Assembly: GCA_963756495.1 (NCBI GenBank)
Contig: CAVWNS010000006.1
Location: 62,001 to 126,000, forward strand
DNA: 64,000 nt
Source of the DNA: DATFDN01 sp963756495
GTDB lineage: Bacteria > Pseudomonadota > Alphaproteobacteria > Acetobacterales > Acetobacteraceae
Direction: 5' to 3'
Position numbers and translations under genes: made by a program. Within the stretch, counting starts at the first letter, position 1, and every line of letters starts with the position of its first letter. The notes below the pieces were generated by a model. The model saw only the letters and a program-made list of their open reading frames with translations. It did not search any database and was not told the DNA's origin. Positions 17,461 to 25,852 of the stretch are shown here, piece by piece.

Positions 17461-18453
17461 GCGCCGACGGGCTCGCGACCGGCTTCCCGCATCGTCCCGC
17501 GGGCGATGCGTTCGGCCGCCCTCGCCGCGTGCCAGCCCAGCGCGGCGCGGACGAACCCGGCCGAGAAGGCGAGACGCCAGCGCGGCCCGATCAGGCGCGG
17601 GCTCGTCCGCGGGACCAGCGCCAGGGGCGCGAACAGCGCCGCTACGGCGAGACGGCGGGGCAGGGCGTGCCAGACCGCCGCCTCTTCGCCCAGCAGGCGG
17701 TGCGTGGCCACGGCGGAGGCGCCCTGCCAGTACAGGCGCCGCAGCAGCCAGGCAGGGGTGAGGCGCCCCGCCTGGATGTGGTGGTGGACGACGATGCGTG
17801 GGTCGTGGCGGGCGGACAGGCCGGTGTCCTGCAAGCGCCAGGCAAGCTGCACCTCCTCGTCGGAGAGCAAGGCGTCTCCATAGCGGCCGACCGCGTCGCG
17901 GAAGCCGCCCGCCTGCAGCAGCGCGGGAACTTTGATCACCATGTTCGCGGCGTAAGGCGCGAGGTCGGGCGGCAGGTCCGGAGTACGGGTACTCGCCGGG
18001 CCATGCGTGCTCGATGATCGACAGCACGCCGCGTAGCCGCGCGGGCCACCAGGCGGGAAGCGGGGCCTCCCACAGCGGCAGGATGCGCCCCCCGATGACC
18101 GCGGGCGCCACAGGCTCCTCGATCGCTTCCAGGATCGCGCGCACCCACCCGGGCTGGGGGACGGCGTCGTCGTCGATATAGGCGATCCATTCGGCGCGCG
18201 CGCAGCGAGCACCGACGTTGCGCGCCAGGCTGACCCCGGGTCGCTCCACGCGCAGGTGGCGGAAATTGGGAGACGTGAGCGCGAGGCGCGCCACCTTGGC
18301 CGCGTCGGCCGGCGAGGAGGCGCTGTCCACCACCAGCACTTCGAAATGTGCGGCGCACACCGTCTGCCGGCGCAGCCTGTCGAGGCAGGCGCTCAGGTAG
18401 GCCGGTCGGTTATGCGTGCACACGCAGACGGTCAGACGCGGCAAGTCCTCCAT
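17445..18453 (-). pseudogene. Family 2 glycosyltransferase, frameshifted
   Basis: The N-terminal part (18453 to about 17990) shows the GT2 start VCVCTHNRPAYL, then VVDSAS and the metal-binding DDD (YIDDDAVPQPGW). The frame then changes and the gene resumes at PDLPPDLAPYAANMVIK, with the acceptor-region EEVQLAWRLQ and the HHHIQAGR segment, ending at 17445. The span is 1009 bases, consistent with a single extra base near 17985. Repaired length is about 335 residues. GT2 enzymes transfer sugars from nucleotide sugars to build polysaccharides. A nucleotide-sugar dehydrogenase follows on the same strand upstream. The break is probably a sequence error. Confidence 0.85.
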
Positions 18454-18523
18454 GCGCGGGAGTCTGTCGGAATTCGATTAGCCGACCGTTAAAGCCCCGT
18501 CACGATCGTGAGATCGCGTTTCG

Positions 18524-19837
18524 TCAGCGCGTCGGCCGGCCCACGCAGTGATACGAGAAGCCTGCCGCGCGCATCGCGGCGGGATCGTAAACGTTGCGCA
18601 GATCGACCACGACCCGCCCGCGCATTGCGCCCGCCAAGCGCTCGGGCGCGATGGCGCGGAACTCGTTCCATTCGGTAACGAGCACCAGCGCGTCGGCGCC
18701 GCCGGCGGCTTCCAGCGCGTCGCCGCAGTAGGAGATCGAGGGCGGCAGCACCGCCTGTGCCTGCTCCATCCCCGCGGGATCGAAGGCGCGGATCTCGGCG
18801 CCGTCCTCGGTCAGGCGCCAGAGGATCGGCACGGAGGGCGCGTCGCGCATGTCGTCGGTCTCGGGCTTGAAGGTCAGGCCCAGCACGGCGATCGTCTTGC
18901 CGCGCACCGAGCCGCCGCAGGCGGCGATGACGCGGGTGGCCATGGAAGCCTTGCGAGCGTCGTTCACCGCGACCACGGCTTCCACCAGCCGGGTCGGGGC
19001 GCCGTGATCCTGGGCGATGCGCATCAGCGCCAACGTGTCCTTGGGAAAGCACGACCCGCCGAAGCCGGGGCCGGCATGCAGAAACTTGCGCCCGATCCGT
19101 CCGTCCAGCCCGATGCCGCGCGCGACGTCGTGGACGTCGGCGCCGACCTTCTCGCACAGATCGGCCACCTCATTGATGAAGGTGACCTTCATCGCCAGGA
19201 AGGCGTTGGCGGCGTATTTGGTCAGCTCGGCCGTCTCGATTGCGGTGAACACGATCGGCGCCTCGATCAGATAGAGCGGGCGGTACAGCCGGCGCAGCAC
19301 CTCGCGCGCCTGCTCGGACTCGGCGCCGATCACCACCCGGTCGGGGCGCATGAAGTCGGCAATCGCCGAGCCCTCGCGCAGGAACTCGGGGTTGGAGGCG
19401 ACGTCGAATTCAAGGTCCGGGCGCGCGTGGCGCACGATCTCGGCGATGCGCCGACCGGTTCCGACCGGGACGGTGGACTTGGTGACGATCACCGCGTAGC
19501 CGGTCAGCGCGTGGGCGACCTGCTCGGCGGCCGCGTAGACGTAGCTCAGGTCCGCGTGCCCGTCGCCCCGGCGGGTCGGCGTGCCGACGGCGATGAACAC
19601 CGCCTCGGCGCCGTCCAGCGCGGCGGCGAGGTCGTCGGTGAAGCCGAGCCGCCCGGCGCGCGCGTTCGTGCCGACGAGCTGGTCCAGCCCCGGCTCGTAG
19701 ATTGGCACGCTGCCGGCCCGCAGGCCGGCGAGGCGTCCGGCATCGGTCTCGACCAGCGTCACCTCTGACCCGAACTCGGCGAAGCAGGCGCCGGACACGA
19801 GGCCGACATAGCCGCCGCCGATCATTGCAATGCGCAA
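18524..19837 (-). CDS. UDP-glucose 6-dehydrogenase-like nucleotide-sugar dehydrogenase
   Basis: About 437 residues. Oxidises UDP-glucose (or a related nucleotide sugar) to the uronic acid with two NAD+, supplying a precursor for exopolysaccharide. The Rossmann motif GGGYVGLVSG opens the protein, and catalytic Cys263 lies in GFGGSCFPKD. I prefer the TTG at 19837 as start because the family usually begins directly at (M/L)RIAMIG and GGAG lies 6 bases upstream; an ATG at 19876 would add 13 residues. The glycosyltransferase gene lies 70 bp downstream on the same strand. UDP-glucose is the most likely substrate, but related dehydrogenases cannot be excluded. Confidence 0.88.
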   Translation of the reverse strand: MRIAMIGGGYVGLVSGACFAEFGSEVTLVETDAGRLAGLRAGSVPIYEPGLDQLVGTNARAGRLGFTDDLAAALDGAEAVFIAVGTPTRRGDGHADLSYVYAAAEQVAHALTGYAVIVTKSTVPVGTGRRIAEIVRHARPDLEFDVASNPEFLREGSAIADFMRPDRVVIGAESEQAREVLRRLYRPLYLIEAPIVFTAIETAELTKYAANAFLAMKVTFINEVADLCEKVGADVHDVARGIGLDGRIGRKFLHAGPGFGGSCFPKDTLALMRIAQDHGAPTRLVEAVVAVNDARKASMATRVIAACGGSVRGKTIAVLGLTFKPETDDMRDAPSVPILWRLTEDGAEIRAFDPAGMEQAQAVLPPSISYCGDALEAAGGADALVLVTEWNEFRAIAPERLAGAMRGRVVVDLRNVYDPAAMRAAGFSYHCVGRPTR

Positions 19838-19932
19838 CGTGAACTCCGTCTTCGCTCGCGGCGGCGTGTTAAACATGAACCGCCGTCCGGCGCCACCGCG
19901 AAGCCGGTCGGTCTATTTCGGTCCCTTCTAGC

Positions 19933-20352
19933 CTAACCGCGCCGCTGCTGGGCGCTTTCGTCGATCACGGCCTGCTCGCGCAGCAGCGCGGCGGCGCGCG
20001 CCTCCTCGGTCCGGCGCTGGATTTCGCTCTCGATGACAGCGAGGCTGGCGCGAGCGGCGCCGAGCACGGCGCGGACACGCACCGTCTCCGCCCCTGCCTG
20101 CTCGCGCGCGGCGCTCGCGGCATCCCGCTCGCGGCGGATCCGGCGCAGCCAGCGGCCGAACGCCTCGACCGCCAGATCGTCGGCGTCCAGCCGGCTGACC
20201 GCCTGCTGCTCGGCGACGATCGCCGCCTCGATCCGGGCGCAAACCTCGGCGGCCACGCCTTCCGTGGCGAGAGCGGCGGCCAGCTCGCGCATCGCATCGT
20301 CCATCGCGAGGCGGCGCAGGCGCAGCACGGCGTGGAGCGGATCACGCGGCAT
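19933..20352 (-). CDS. fliJ: FliJ-like flagellar export chaperone
   Basis: 139 residues, strongly helical and charged, with long Glu/Arg/Ala heptad runs typical of the FliJ coiled coil (about 147 residues in model species). It starts inside the last codons of the FliI gene (11-base overlap), the usual fliI-fliJ arrangement, which is the strongest evidence since FliJ sequences diverge widely. In the flagellar type III export apparatus FliJ sits in the centre of the FliI hexamer and activates the export gate. No other flagellar genes are visible in the window. Confidence 0.75.
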   Translation of the reverse strand: MPRDPLHAVLRLRRLAMDDAMRELAAALATEGVAAEVCARIEAAIVAEQQAVSRLDADDLAVEAFGRWLRRIRRERDAASAAREQAGAETVRVRAVLGAARASLAVIESEIQRRTEEARAAALLREQAVIDESAQQRRG

Positions 20353-21766
20353 GGGTGGCCGGGGTCGGGCGCAGGGTTGTGCCCAAGGGCGTGCCAAGCG
20401 CTTCGGCCAGTCGGGCGAACGCCTCGGCCCCGGCGCAAGCCTCCTCCCGGCCCTGGCGCAGCACCGCCTCGATCCGCGGCGCCAGGGTGACGGCTTCATC
20501 GACCGCCGGATCGGCGCCCGGCCGATAGGCGCCGAGGCGGACGAGGTCGGCCATGTCGGCGTGCAGCGCCAGGATGGCCCGGGCCCGACGAACGAGCGCC
20601 GTCTCCGCGCCCGACAGGATGGCGTTCGCGGCGCGCGAGAGCGAGCGCAGCACGTCCACCGCCGGGTAGCGCCCTGCCTCGGCGATGCGCCGATCCAGGA
20701 TGACGTGTCCGTCGAGGATGCCGCGCACCGCATCGGCGACCGGCTCGTTGTGGTCGTCGCCCTCGACCAGCACGGTGAACAGGCCGGTGATGGAGCCGCC
20801 TCCGCCTCCGACGCCATGCTCCGAGGCCGGGCCGGCGCGCTCCAGCAATCGGGGCAGCTCAGCGAACACGCTTGGCGGATAACCCCGCGTCGCGGGCGGC
20901 TCTCCCGCCGACAGCCCGATCTCGCGGAGCGCGAGGCAGAAGCGGGTCACGCTGTCCATTAGCAGCAGAACCGAGGCGCCCTGGTCGCGGAAGTACTCGG
21001 CGACGGTCATGGCGGCGTAGGCGGCCTCCCGACGCATCAGCGGCGGCGCGTCGGAGGTGGCGACGACCACGACCGAGCGGCCGATACCGCTGGCCAACTC
21101 GTCCTCGATGAACTCCCGCACCTCGCGCCCGCGCTCGCCGACCAGGGCGAGGACGGCCACGTCGCAGCCCGCTTGGCGGGCCAGCATGCCGAGCAGGGTG
21201 GACTTGCCGATGCCGGAGCCGGCGAACAGACCGAGGCGCTGGCCCTGGCGGCAGGCGGTGAAGCAGTCGAGCGAGCGGACGCCGAGATCAAGGCGAGGAC
21301 CGAGCCGGCCGCGCGCGGTGGCGGGCGGCGCGGCGGCCCGCACCGGGCGCGGCACGCCGGCAGCCAGGGGGCCCCGCTGATCGAGCGGGCGGCCCAGCGG
21401 ATCGATGACCCGGCCGAGCCAGCCGTCGCAGACCGCGAGCGTGGCCCCGCGGCCCGGCCCGGATGGGGAGCCGGCCAGCCGGAACGGCGCAACGGCCGGG
21501 CTTCCGGGGCCGAGTCCATCTAGCGGCCCGAACGCCATCGCCCGCGCCGTCCTGGCCTGGAAACCGACGACCTCCGCCGGAACCGATCCGCCATCCCGTG
21601 CGGCGAGATCGAGCCGGTCGCCCACCGAGAGATGACCGGCCAGTCCCGCGACCTCTACCAAAAGACCGGACAGCGCGCTGACGCTGCCCTCCAGCCGGGC
21701 CGGCGGGATACGCCTTACGGCCGCCGCCGCCGCGGCTGCTCTTTCCGAGAGACATGTCTGTCTCAT
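20342..21766 (-). CDS. fliI: Flagellum-specific ATPase FliI
   Basis: 474 residues, near the usual 440-480. An F1-beta-like ATPase that powers or assists flagellar protein export. Walker A is AGSGIGKST, Walker B LLLMDSVTRF, and the downstream segment GYPPSVFAELPRLLERAG is diagnostic for FliI/YscN ATPases. The alternative, a virulence type III ATPase, is less likely because a FliJ-like gene overlaps its end and ctrA, which controls flagellar genes in alphaproteobacteria, is divergent next door. Confidence 0.92.
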   Translation of the reverse strand: MRQTCLSERAAAAAAAVRRIPPARLEGSVSALSGLLVEVAGLAGHLSVGDRLDLAARDGGSVPAEVVGFQARTARAMAFGPLDGLGPGSPAVAPFRLAGSPSGPGRGATLAVCDGWLGRVIDPLGRPLDQRGPLAAGVPRPVRAAAPPATARGRLGPRLDLGVRSLDCFTACRQGQRLGLFAGSGIGKSTLLGMLARQAGCDVAVLALVGERGREVREFIEDELASGIGRSVVVVATSDAPPLMRREAAYAAMTVAEYFRDQGASVLLLMDSVTRFCLALREIGLSAGEPPATRGYPPSVFAELPRLLERAGPASEHGVGGGGGSITGLFTVLVEGDDHNEPVADAVRGILDGHVILDRRIAEAGRYPAVDVLRSLSRAANAILSGAETALVRRARAILALHADMADLVRLGAYRPGADPAVDEAVTLAPRIEAVLRQGREEACAGAEAFARLAEALGTPLGTTLRPTPATHAA

Positions 21767-21838
21767 TGAAGCGCCTTGTCATTTTTGCGGCTCGGAGGCT
21801 GAGGTTCCGGGTTTGATCCGGGTCAGGAACCGAGTTCT

Positions 21839-21862
21839 GATCCGATTTTTTTAAATCGGATC
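21839..21862. promoter_or_regulatory. Perfect 10-bp inverted repeat in the fliI-ctrA divergent promoter region
   Basis: GATCCGATTT, a TTTT loop, then AAATCGGATC. It lies in the 167-bp AT-rich gap between the starts of fliI (minus) and ctrA (plus), about 72 bp before the ctrA ATG. No T-run follows on either strand, so it is not a simple terminator. It could be an operator or an attenuating stem-loop. It holds only one TTAA and no GANTC, so it is not an obvious CtrA box or CcrM site. Confidence 0.65.
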
Positions 21863-21933
21863 GATGAAAAAACTATCGCCGAACACACGCAATAGTGGTA
21901 TCAATTCGATGCGATAACGAGGACAGTGGTGTT

Positions 21934-22668
21934 ATGCGGGTTCTGCTCGTCGATGACGACATCACCGTCGGCCGCGGGCTCTCGCTCGCGCTGAAGGCGA
22001 CCGGAGCGATCACCGACCTGGCGGAAACCGGCGAGGAAGCGCTCGAGTTGCTGCGCCATTACGAATACGATCTCGCCATCGTCGATCTCATATTGCCCGA
22101 CATGGAGGGCCATGACGTGGTCCGCCGGATGCGGGCCGGGCGCAACAACACCCCGGTGCTGGTACTGACGGGCCTGTCGCAGCCCCAGGCAAGGGTGAAG
22201 GCGCTCAGCTCCGGCGCCGACGACGTGATGACCAAGCCTTTCGACAAAGCCGAGCTGCTAGCGCGGATGCAGGCCATCGTGCGGCGCAGCAAGGGGTTCA
22301 GCCAGCCGATGCTGCGCGTCGGCACGCTGGAACTCAACCTCGACAGCCGGGAGGTGACGGTCGGTTCCCGCGCCGTCCACCTGACGGGCAAGGAATACGC
22401 GATCCTGGAGCTGCTGGTCCTGCGCAAGGGCATGGTGCTGACCAAGGAGGCGTTCCTGAACCATCTCTATGGCGGCATGGATGAGCCGGAGATGAAGATC
22501 ATCGACGTGTTCGTCTGCAAGCTGCGCAAGAAGCTCGCCCAGGCCGGGGCGGGGAACCTGATCGGCACCGTCTGGGGCCGCGGCTACATGATCCGCGAAC
22601 CAGCGGCGGATGGTCAATCGGTTCCGTCGGTCGCCAGCCTCCCGGCGCGTTCCCTGACGGCCGCCTGA
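21934..22668 (+). CDS. ctrA: Cell-cycle response regulator CtrA (OmpR-type)
   Basis: 244 residues. The receiver domain (1-120) has VDDD at the N-terminus, phospho-acceptor Asp51 in IVDLILPDM (same position as in Caulobacter CtrA) and Lys in TKPFDK. The OmpR-type winged helix (about 125-230) contains the nearly invariant CtrA stretches LTGKEYAILELL and MDEPEMKIIDVFVCKLRKK. CtrA is the master regulator that times replication, division and flagellar gene expression in alphaproteobacteria. The start at 21934 gives MRVLLVDDD; a longer reading from 21895 is unlikely. The C-terminal tail after MIREP is variable, as usual. Its divergent partner operon is fliI-fliJ. Confidence 0.97.
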   Translation: MRVLLVDDDITVGRGLSLALKATGAITDLAETGEEALELLRHYEYDLAIVDLILPDMEGHDVVRRMRAGRNNTPVLVLTGLSQPQARVKALSSGADDVMTKPFDKAELLARMQAIVRRSKGFSQPMLRVGTLELNLDSREVTVGSRAVHLTGKEYAILELLVLRKGMVLTKEAFLNHLYGGMDEPEMKIIDVFVCKLRKKLAQAGAGNLIGTVWGRGYMIREPAADGQSVPSVASLPARSLTAA

Positions 22669-22683
22669 GCCCTGCCCGGGCTC
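22667..22683. terminator. Possible bidirectional hairpin terminator after ctrA
   Basis: GAGCCC-TGCCC-GGGCTC forms a perfect 6-bp GC stem with a 5-base loop spanning the convergent ends of ctrA and the small membrane-protein gene. There is no U-tract, so it is at best a weak intrinsic terminator. Confidence 0.35.
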
Positions 22684-22873
22684 ACGGCGGGAGGCCTCCT
22701 TCGCAGACCAGGCGCCCTGCCAGCAGGCAGTCCTCCAACGCCGCTTCCAGGTGCAGCGCGCGCACCAGCAGCAGCCCGGCCACGACCAGCAGCAACGCGA
22801 CCACGAGGCCGCTGAGGCTGGCGGTCTGCCGGTCGTCGTCGTCGTCCGGAGGCAGGGGCTTGCGGGCGTGCAT
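22682..22873 (-). CDS. Small single-pass membrane protein
   Basis: 63 residues from the ATG at 22873. It has an Asp-rich cytoplasmic-type N-terminus (five consecutive Asp), one hydrophobic helix (LSGLVVALLLVVAGLLLV) and a short tail with two Cys (DCLLAGRLVC). I recall similar short proteins in related genomes but no named family. The ribosome-binding site is weak. It lies between convergent ctrA and a divergent DNA glycosylase gene. The composition strongly supports a real membrane peptide, but its function is unknown. Confidence 0.6.
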   Translation of the reverse strand: MHARKPLPPDDDDDRQTASLSGLVVALLLVVAGLLLVRALHLEAALEDCLLAGRLVCEGGLPP

Positions 22874-22952
22874 GAGCTGAACTTGGGTTGGCGGCACGCA
22901 GAGTGCCACGGGAAGCTGGCGCGTGCATGGGGGGCAGTCTAAATACGCCGGC

Positions 22953-23627
22953 ATGTCGGCGGCTGCCATGCGTCACCTCTCGGCCGATCCGGCCTGGATG
23001 AAGCTGATCACGCGGGTCGGTAAGCCGCGCCTGGAGATCGCCCGCTCCCAGAGCCCCTTCGAGGCGCTGATGCGCGCGATCGCGCACCAGCAGCTGCACG
23101 GGCGCGCCGCGCGCGCCATCACCGCGCGCTTCGTCGCGCTCTATCCCGAGGTCGCCTTCCCCGCCCCCGCCCAGGTCCTTGCGACGGAGGAGGCGACGCT
23201 GCGCGGCTGCGGGTTCTCCGCCGCCAAGGTTGCCACACTGCGCGAGATCAGCGCCCGCGCGCTGGATGGCACGGTCCCCAGCCGCGCCGCCGCGGCGAGG
23301 CTGTCCGATGCGGCGCTGATCGCGCGGCTGACCCGCATCCGCGGCGTCGGCCGCTGGACAGTGGAGATGCTGCTGATCTTCACCCTGGGCCGGCCCGACA
23401 TCCTGCCGGTCGACGATTTCGGCGTGCGCGAGGGCTATCGCGTGCTGCATGGCCTGGATCAGCAGCCCCGGCCTCGCGCGCTGGCCGCCATCGGCGAGGC
23501 CTGGGCGCCGCACCGCTCCTGCGCCGCGTGGTATCTCTGGCGTGCCGCCGATCTGGCCGCCGAACTAGCCGTCGAGCGGGCAGCGTCCGTCCCGCCTTTC
23601 GCCCCCGCCGCGACGGCAGGGCGATGA
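22953..23627 (+). CDS. DNA-3-methyladenine glycosylase II-like (HhH-GPD) protein
   Basis: 224 residues. Helix-hairpin-helix DNA glycosylase of the AlkA type, excising alkylated bases in base-excision repair. The HhH motif is TRIRGVGRWTVEMLL, and the catalytic Asp is in LPVDDFGVREG (Asp154/155). AFAHQQLHG-like segment IAHQQLHGRAA is also typical. Start at 22953; an ATG 15 bases further is possible. It is followed 7 bp later by a gene with a NUDIX domain that may sanitise oxidised nucleotides, so the two could form a repair unit. Confidence 0.9.
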   Translation: MSAAAMRHLSADPAWMKLITRVGKPRLEIARSQSPFEALMRAIAHQQLHGRAARAITARFVALYPEVAFPAPAQVLATEEATLRGCGFSAAKVATLREISARALDGTVPSRAAAARLSDAALIARLTRIRGVGRWTVEMLLIFTLGRPDILPVDDFGVREGYRVLHGLDQQPRPRALAAIGEAWAPHRSCAAWYLWRAADLAAELAVERAASVPPFAPAATAGR

Positions 23628-23634
23628 TGCGGCC

Positions 23635-24696
23635 ATGACCGCCTCGCAGGACCAGCGACCCAAGCAGCGTCGCCGCGCCCGAAAAGCGCCCAACCCCGCG
23701 CCACAAGCGCCGGCCGGATTCGCCGCCCTCACCACCGACCGGCTGACCCTGCGCCCGCTCGATCCGGCCGATGCCGAGGCGCTGCACCGGCTGATCAACG
23801 ATTGGGAGGTCTCGCGCACGCTTTCGGCGGTGCCGTTTCCCTATGCGCGCGATCTCGCCGGTGAGTGGATCGCCGCGACACGGCGACAGCTGGACGACGG
23901 CAGCGCCATCCATCTCGCGATCACCGGCCACGAGGGCGCGCAGGAGACGCTGGTCGGCGTGGTCGGGCTGCGCGTCGCCGGGCGCGTGGGCCGGCTCGGC
24001 TACTGGGTCGGACGCGGTTTCTGGGGCCACGGCGTGGCCACCGAGGCGGCCGGGCGATTCGCCCGCTGGGCGTTGGCCAATCTCGACCTCGACCGGCTGG
24101 CGGCCAACGTTGCCACCGACAACCCGGCCTCGGCCGCCGTGCTGCGCCGCATCGGCTTTCGCCAGACCGGCATCGCCACCGAGAACTTCCTGGCGCGCGG
24201 CGGCGAGCACCCGGTCTGGCAGTTCGAGGCCTCGCGCGACGACCTGTTCGGCCACCCGGAGTCCGACGTCCCCGCGCCTGCCGCGCCCGATGCCGGCCCG
24301 CCGCTCGTGCTTGTGGCCGCCTGCGCGCTGATCGATGCCGATGGCCGCGTGCTGCTCGCCCGCCGCCCGGAGGGCAAGCGCATGGCCGGGCTATGGGAGT
24401 TCCCGGGCGGCAAGCTCGATCCCGGCGAGACGCCCGAGGCGGCGCTTGGCCGGGAGCTGAAGGAGGAACTGGGCATCGACGTCACCGCCGCCTGCCTCGC
24501 CCCTTTCGCCTTCGCCTCGCATGCCTATGAACGGTTCCACCTGCTGATGCCGCTCTATCTGTGCCGGCGGTGGAAGGGCATCCCGCGCCCGCGGGAGGGC
24601 CAGACCTTGACCTGGGTGCGGCCGGAGAAGCTCGGCGACTACCCGATGCCGCCGGCGGACAAGCCGCTGATCCCCCTGCTGCGCGGATTCCTCTGA
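23635..24696 (+). CDS. GNAT N-acetyltransferase fused to a MutT-type NUDIX hydrolase
   Basis: 353 residues with two complete domains. Residues about 25-200 form a RimJ/RimL-type GNAT acetyltransferase (LTTDRLTLRPLDPADAEAL, then GYWVGRGFWGHGVATEA and a C-terminal RIGFRQTG). Residues about 220-353 form a NUDIX domain with an intact box (GGKLDPGETPEAALGREL followed by KEELGI). NUDIX hydrolases of this kind (MutT) clean 8-oxo-dGTP from the nucleotide pool. The linker is Ala/Pro-rich (VPAPAAPDAGPP). There is no stop or frame change between domains. Short spacing to the glycosylase gene (7 bp) and the CinA-like gene (11 bp) indicates one operon. The GNAT substrate is unknown. Confidence 0.9.
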   Translation: MTASQDQRPKQRRRARKAPNPAPQAPAGFAALTTDRLTLRPLDPADAEALHRLINDWEVSRTLSAVPFPYARDLAGEWIAATRRQLDDGSAIHLAITGHEGAQETLVGVVGLRVAGRVGRLGYWVGRGFWGHGVATEAAGRFARWALANLDLDRLAANVATDNPASAAVLRRIGFRQTGIATENFLARGGEHPVWQFEASRDDLFGHPESDVPAPAAPDAGPPLVLVAACALIDADGRVLLARRPEGKRMAGLWEFPGGKLDPGETPEAALGRELKEELGIDVTAACLAPFAFASHAYERFHLLMPLYLCRRWKGIPRPREGQTLTWVRPEKLGDYPMPPADKPLIPLLRGFL

Positions 24697-24707
24697 CGGA
24701 GACGCCG

Positions 24708-25532
24708 ATGCCCCCGACGAACCGGATGCTTGATCCCTCGATCAGTGCCCAGGGTAATGCCCAGGGCGATCTTCAGGCCAATCCCGCGGCCTGCGTGGTG
24801 TTGATCGGCAACGAGGTGCTGTCCGGCCGCACCCAGGACGTGAACCTGCAATTCCTCGGCCGCCGGCTGTCCGAACTCGGCATCCCGGTGCGCGAGGCCC
24901 GCGTGATCCCCGATGTGGCGGAAACGATCATCGCCACGGTGAACGAGGTGCGCGCGGCCTATGACTACGTCTTCACGACCGGCGGCATCGGCCCTACCCA
25001 TGACGACATCACCAGCGAATGCGTCGCCGCCGCCTTCGGCGTGCCCTGGGAGCCGCACGCGGAGGCGTGGCGGCGCATGGAGAAGGCGTACCGGCCCGGC
25101 GAGTTCAACCCCGCCCGCCAGCGCATGGCGACGATGCCGCGCGGCGCGGCGTTGATCGACAACCCGATCTCCACCGCGCCCGGCTTTTCCATCGGCAATG
25201 TCCATGTCATGGCCGGTGTGCCCCGCATCATGCAAGCCATGTTTGAGAGGCTGGCGCCGCACCTGAAGGGGGGGCGCCCCGTCCACGCCCGCGCCGTGCA
25301 TGTCGTCGAAATCGGCGAAGGCATGATCGCCGAGGGCCTGGCCCAGATCCAGGCGCGGTATCCGGCGGTGGACATCGGCAGCTACCCGTTCTATCGCGCC
25401 TCGGGCAACGGCGTGGCGATCGTCGCCCGTGGCACCGACCCGGTGCGCCTGGACGATGCGATCACCGATGTCCGCGCCCTGCTGCTCAGCTTTGGCGGTT
25501 CCCCAGTGCCTGGGGAGCCGTTGCCGCCGTAA
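24708..25532 (+). CDS. CinA N-terminal/MoaB-like (competence-damage) domain protein
   Basis: 274 residues. The MoCF-biosynthesis/CinA fold is shown by VVLIGNEVLSGRTQDVN, then VFTTGGIGPTHDDIT and the segment SVGNVHVMAGVP-like IGNVHVMAGVPRIM. It lacks the C-terminal nicotinamide-nucleotide amidase domain of full CinA (about 420 residues), matching the common stand-alone form in alphaproteobacteria. Full-length CinA recycles damaged NAD-type nucleotides, and the N-terminal domain has ADP-ribose pyrophosphatase activity in some species. The start at 24708 follows GGAG. Third gene of the repair-related operon. Confidence 0.88.
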   Translation: MPPTNRMLDPSISAQGNAQGDLQANPAACVVLIGNEVLSGRTQDVNLQFLGRRLSELGIPVREARVIPDVAETIIATVNEVRAAYDYVFTTGGIGPTHDDITSECVAAAFGVPWEPHAEAWRRMEKAYRPGEFNPARQRMATMPRGAALIDNPISTAPGFSIGNVHVMAGVPRIMQAMFERLAPHLKGGRPVHARAVHVVEIGEGMIAEGLAQIQARYPAVDIGSYPFYRASGNGVAIVARGTDPVRLDDAITDVRALLLSFGGSPVPGEPLPP

Positions 25533-25852
25533 GCTGAACGATTCTATTCACGCGATTAACCCCGGTTTCAGCAAGCAAAGCCATGCTTCAGGCCTGCAAG
25601 GGGGCGGGTCATTGCACAACACCCACGCGACGAGATGGCACAAGGTCGGCGTCCCGCTTGGCTCGTCATCCCGGCACGGCAGCACTGGCCCATGCCAGCT
25701 TGACGGGCAGGCGCTGAACGGCTGTTCTCTCACTCATTCCGATTTCCGATTAGATGGATTTCGCTGGCCTCCTCTGCTACACGCCGCGCCGGGACGCGAA
25801 TGTCATCCCTTTCAAATGCAGGCGGGGTGATGTGAGCGTGAGGCAGAAGCCT
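25533..25852. other. Intergenic region without a recognised gene
   Basis: 320 bp before the flippase gene. Base composition is lower in GC than the neighbours around 25540-25570. No RNA gene, repeat or convincing terminator is visible. An in-frame ATG at 25754 would extend the flippase by 33 residues of atypical composition, so I treat that part as leader. Confidence 0.45.

Noticed and set aside
18548..19768. 406-codon open frame antisense to the nucleotide-sugar dehydrogenase
   Set aside because: It is a shadow of a conserved gene in GC-rich DNA; the composition is His/Arg/Gly-rich with no family motif and no ribosome-binding site.
25630..25660. TGGCAC resembling a sigma-54 -24 box before the flippase gene
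   Set aside because: The required -12 element (TTGC at fixed spacing) is absent.
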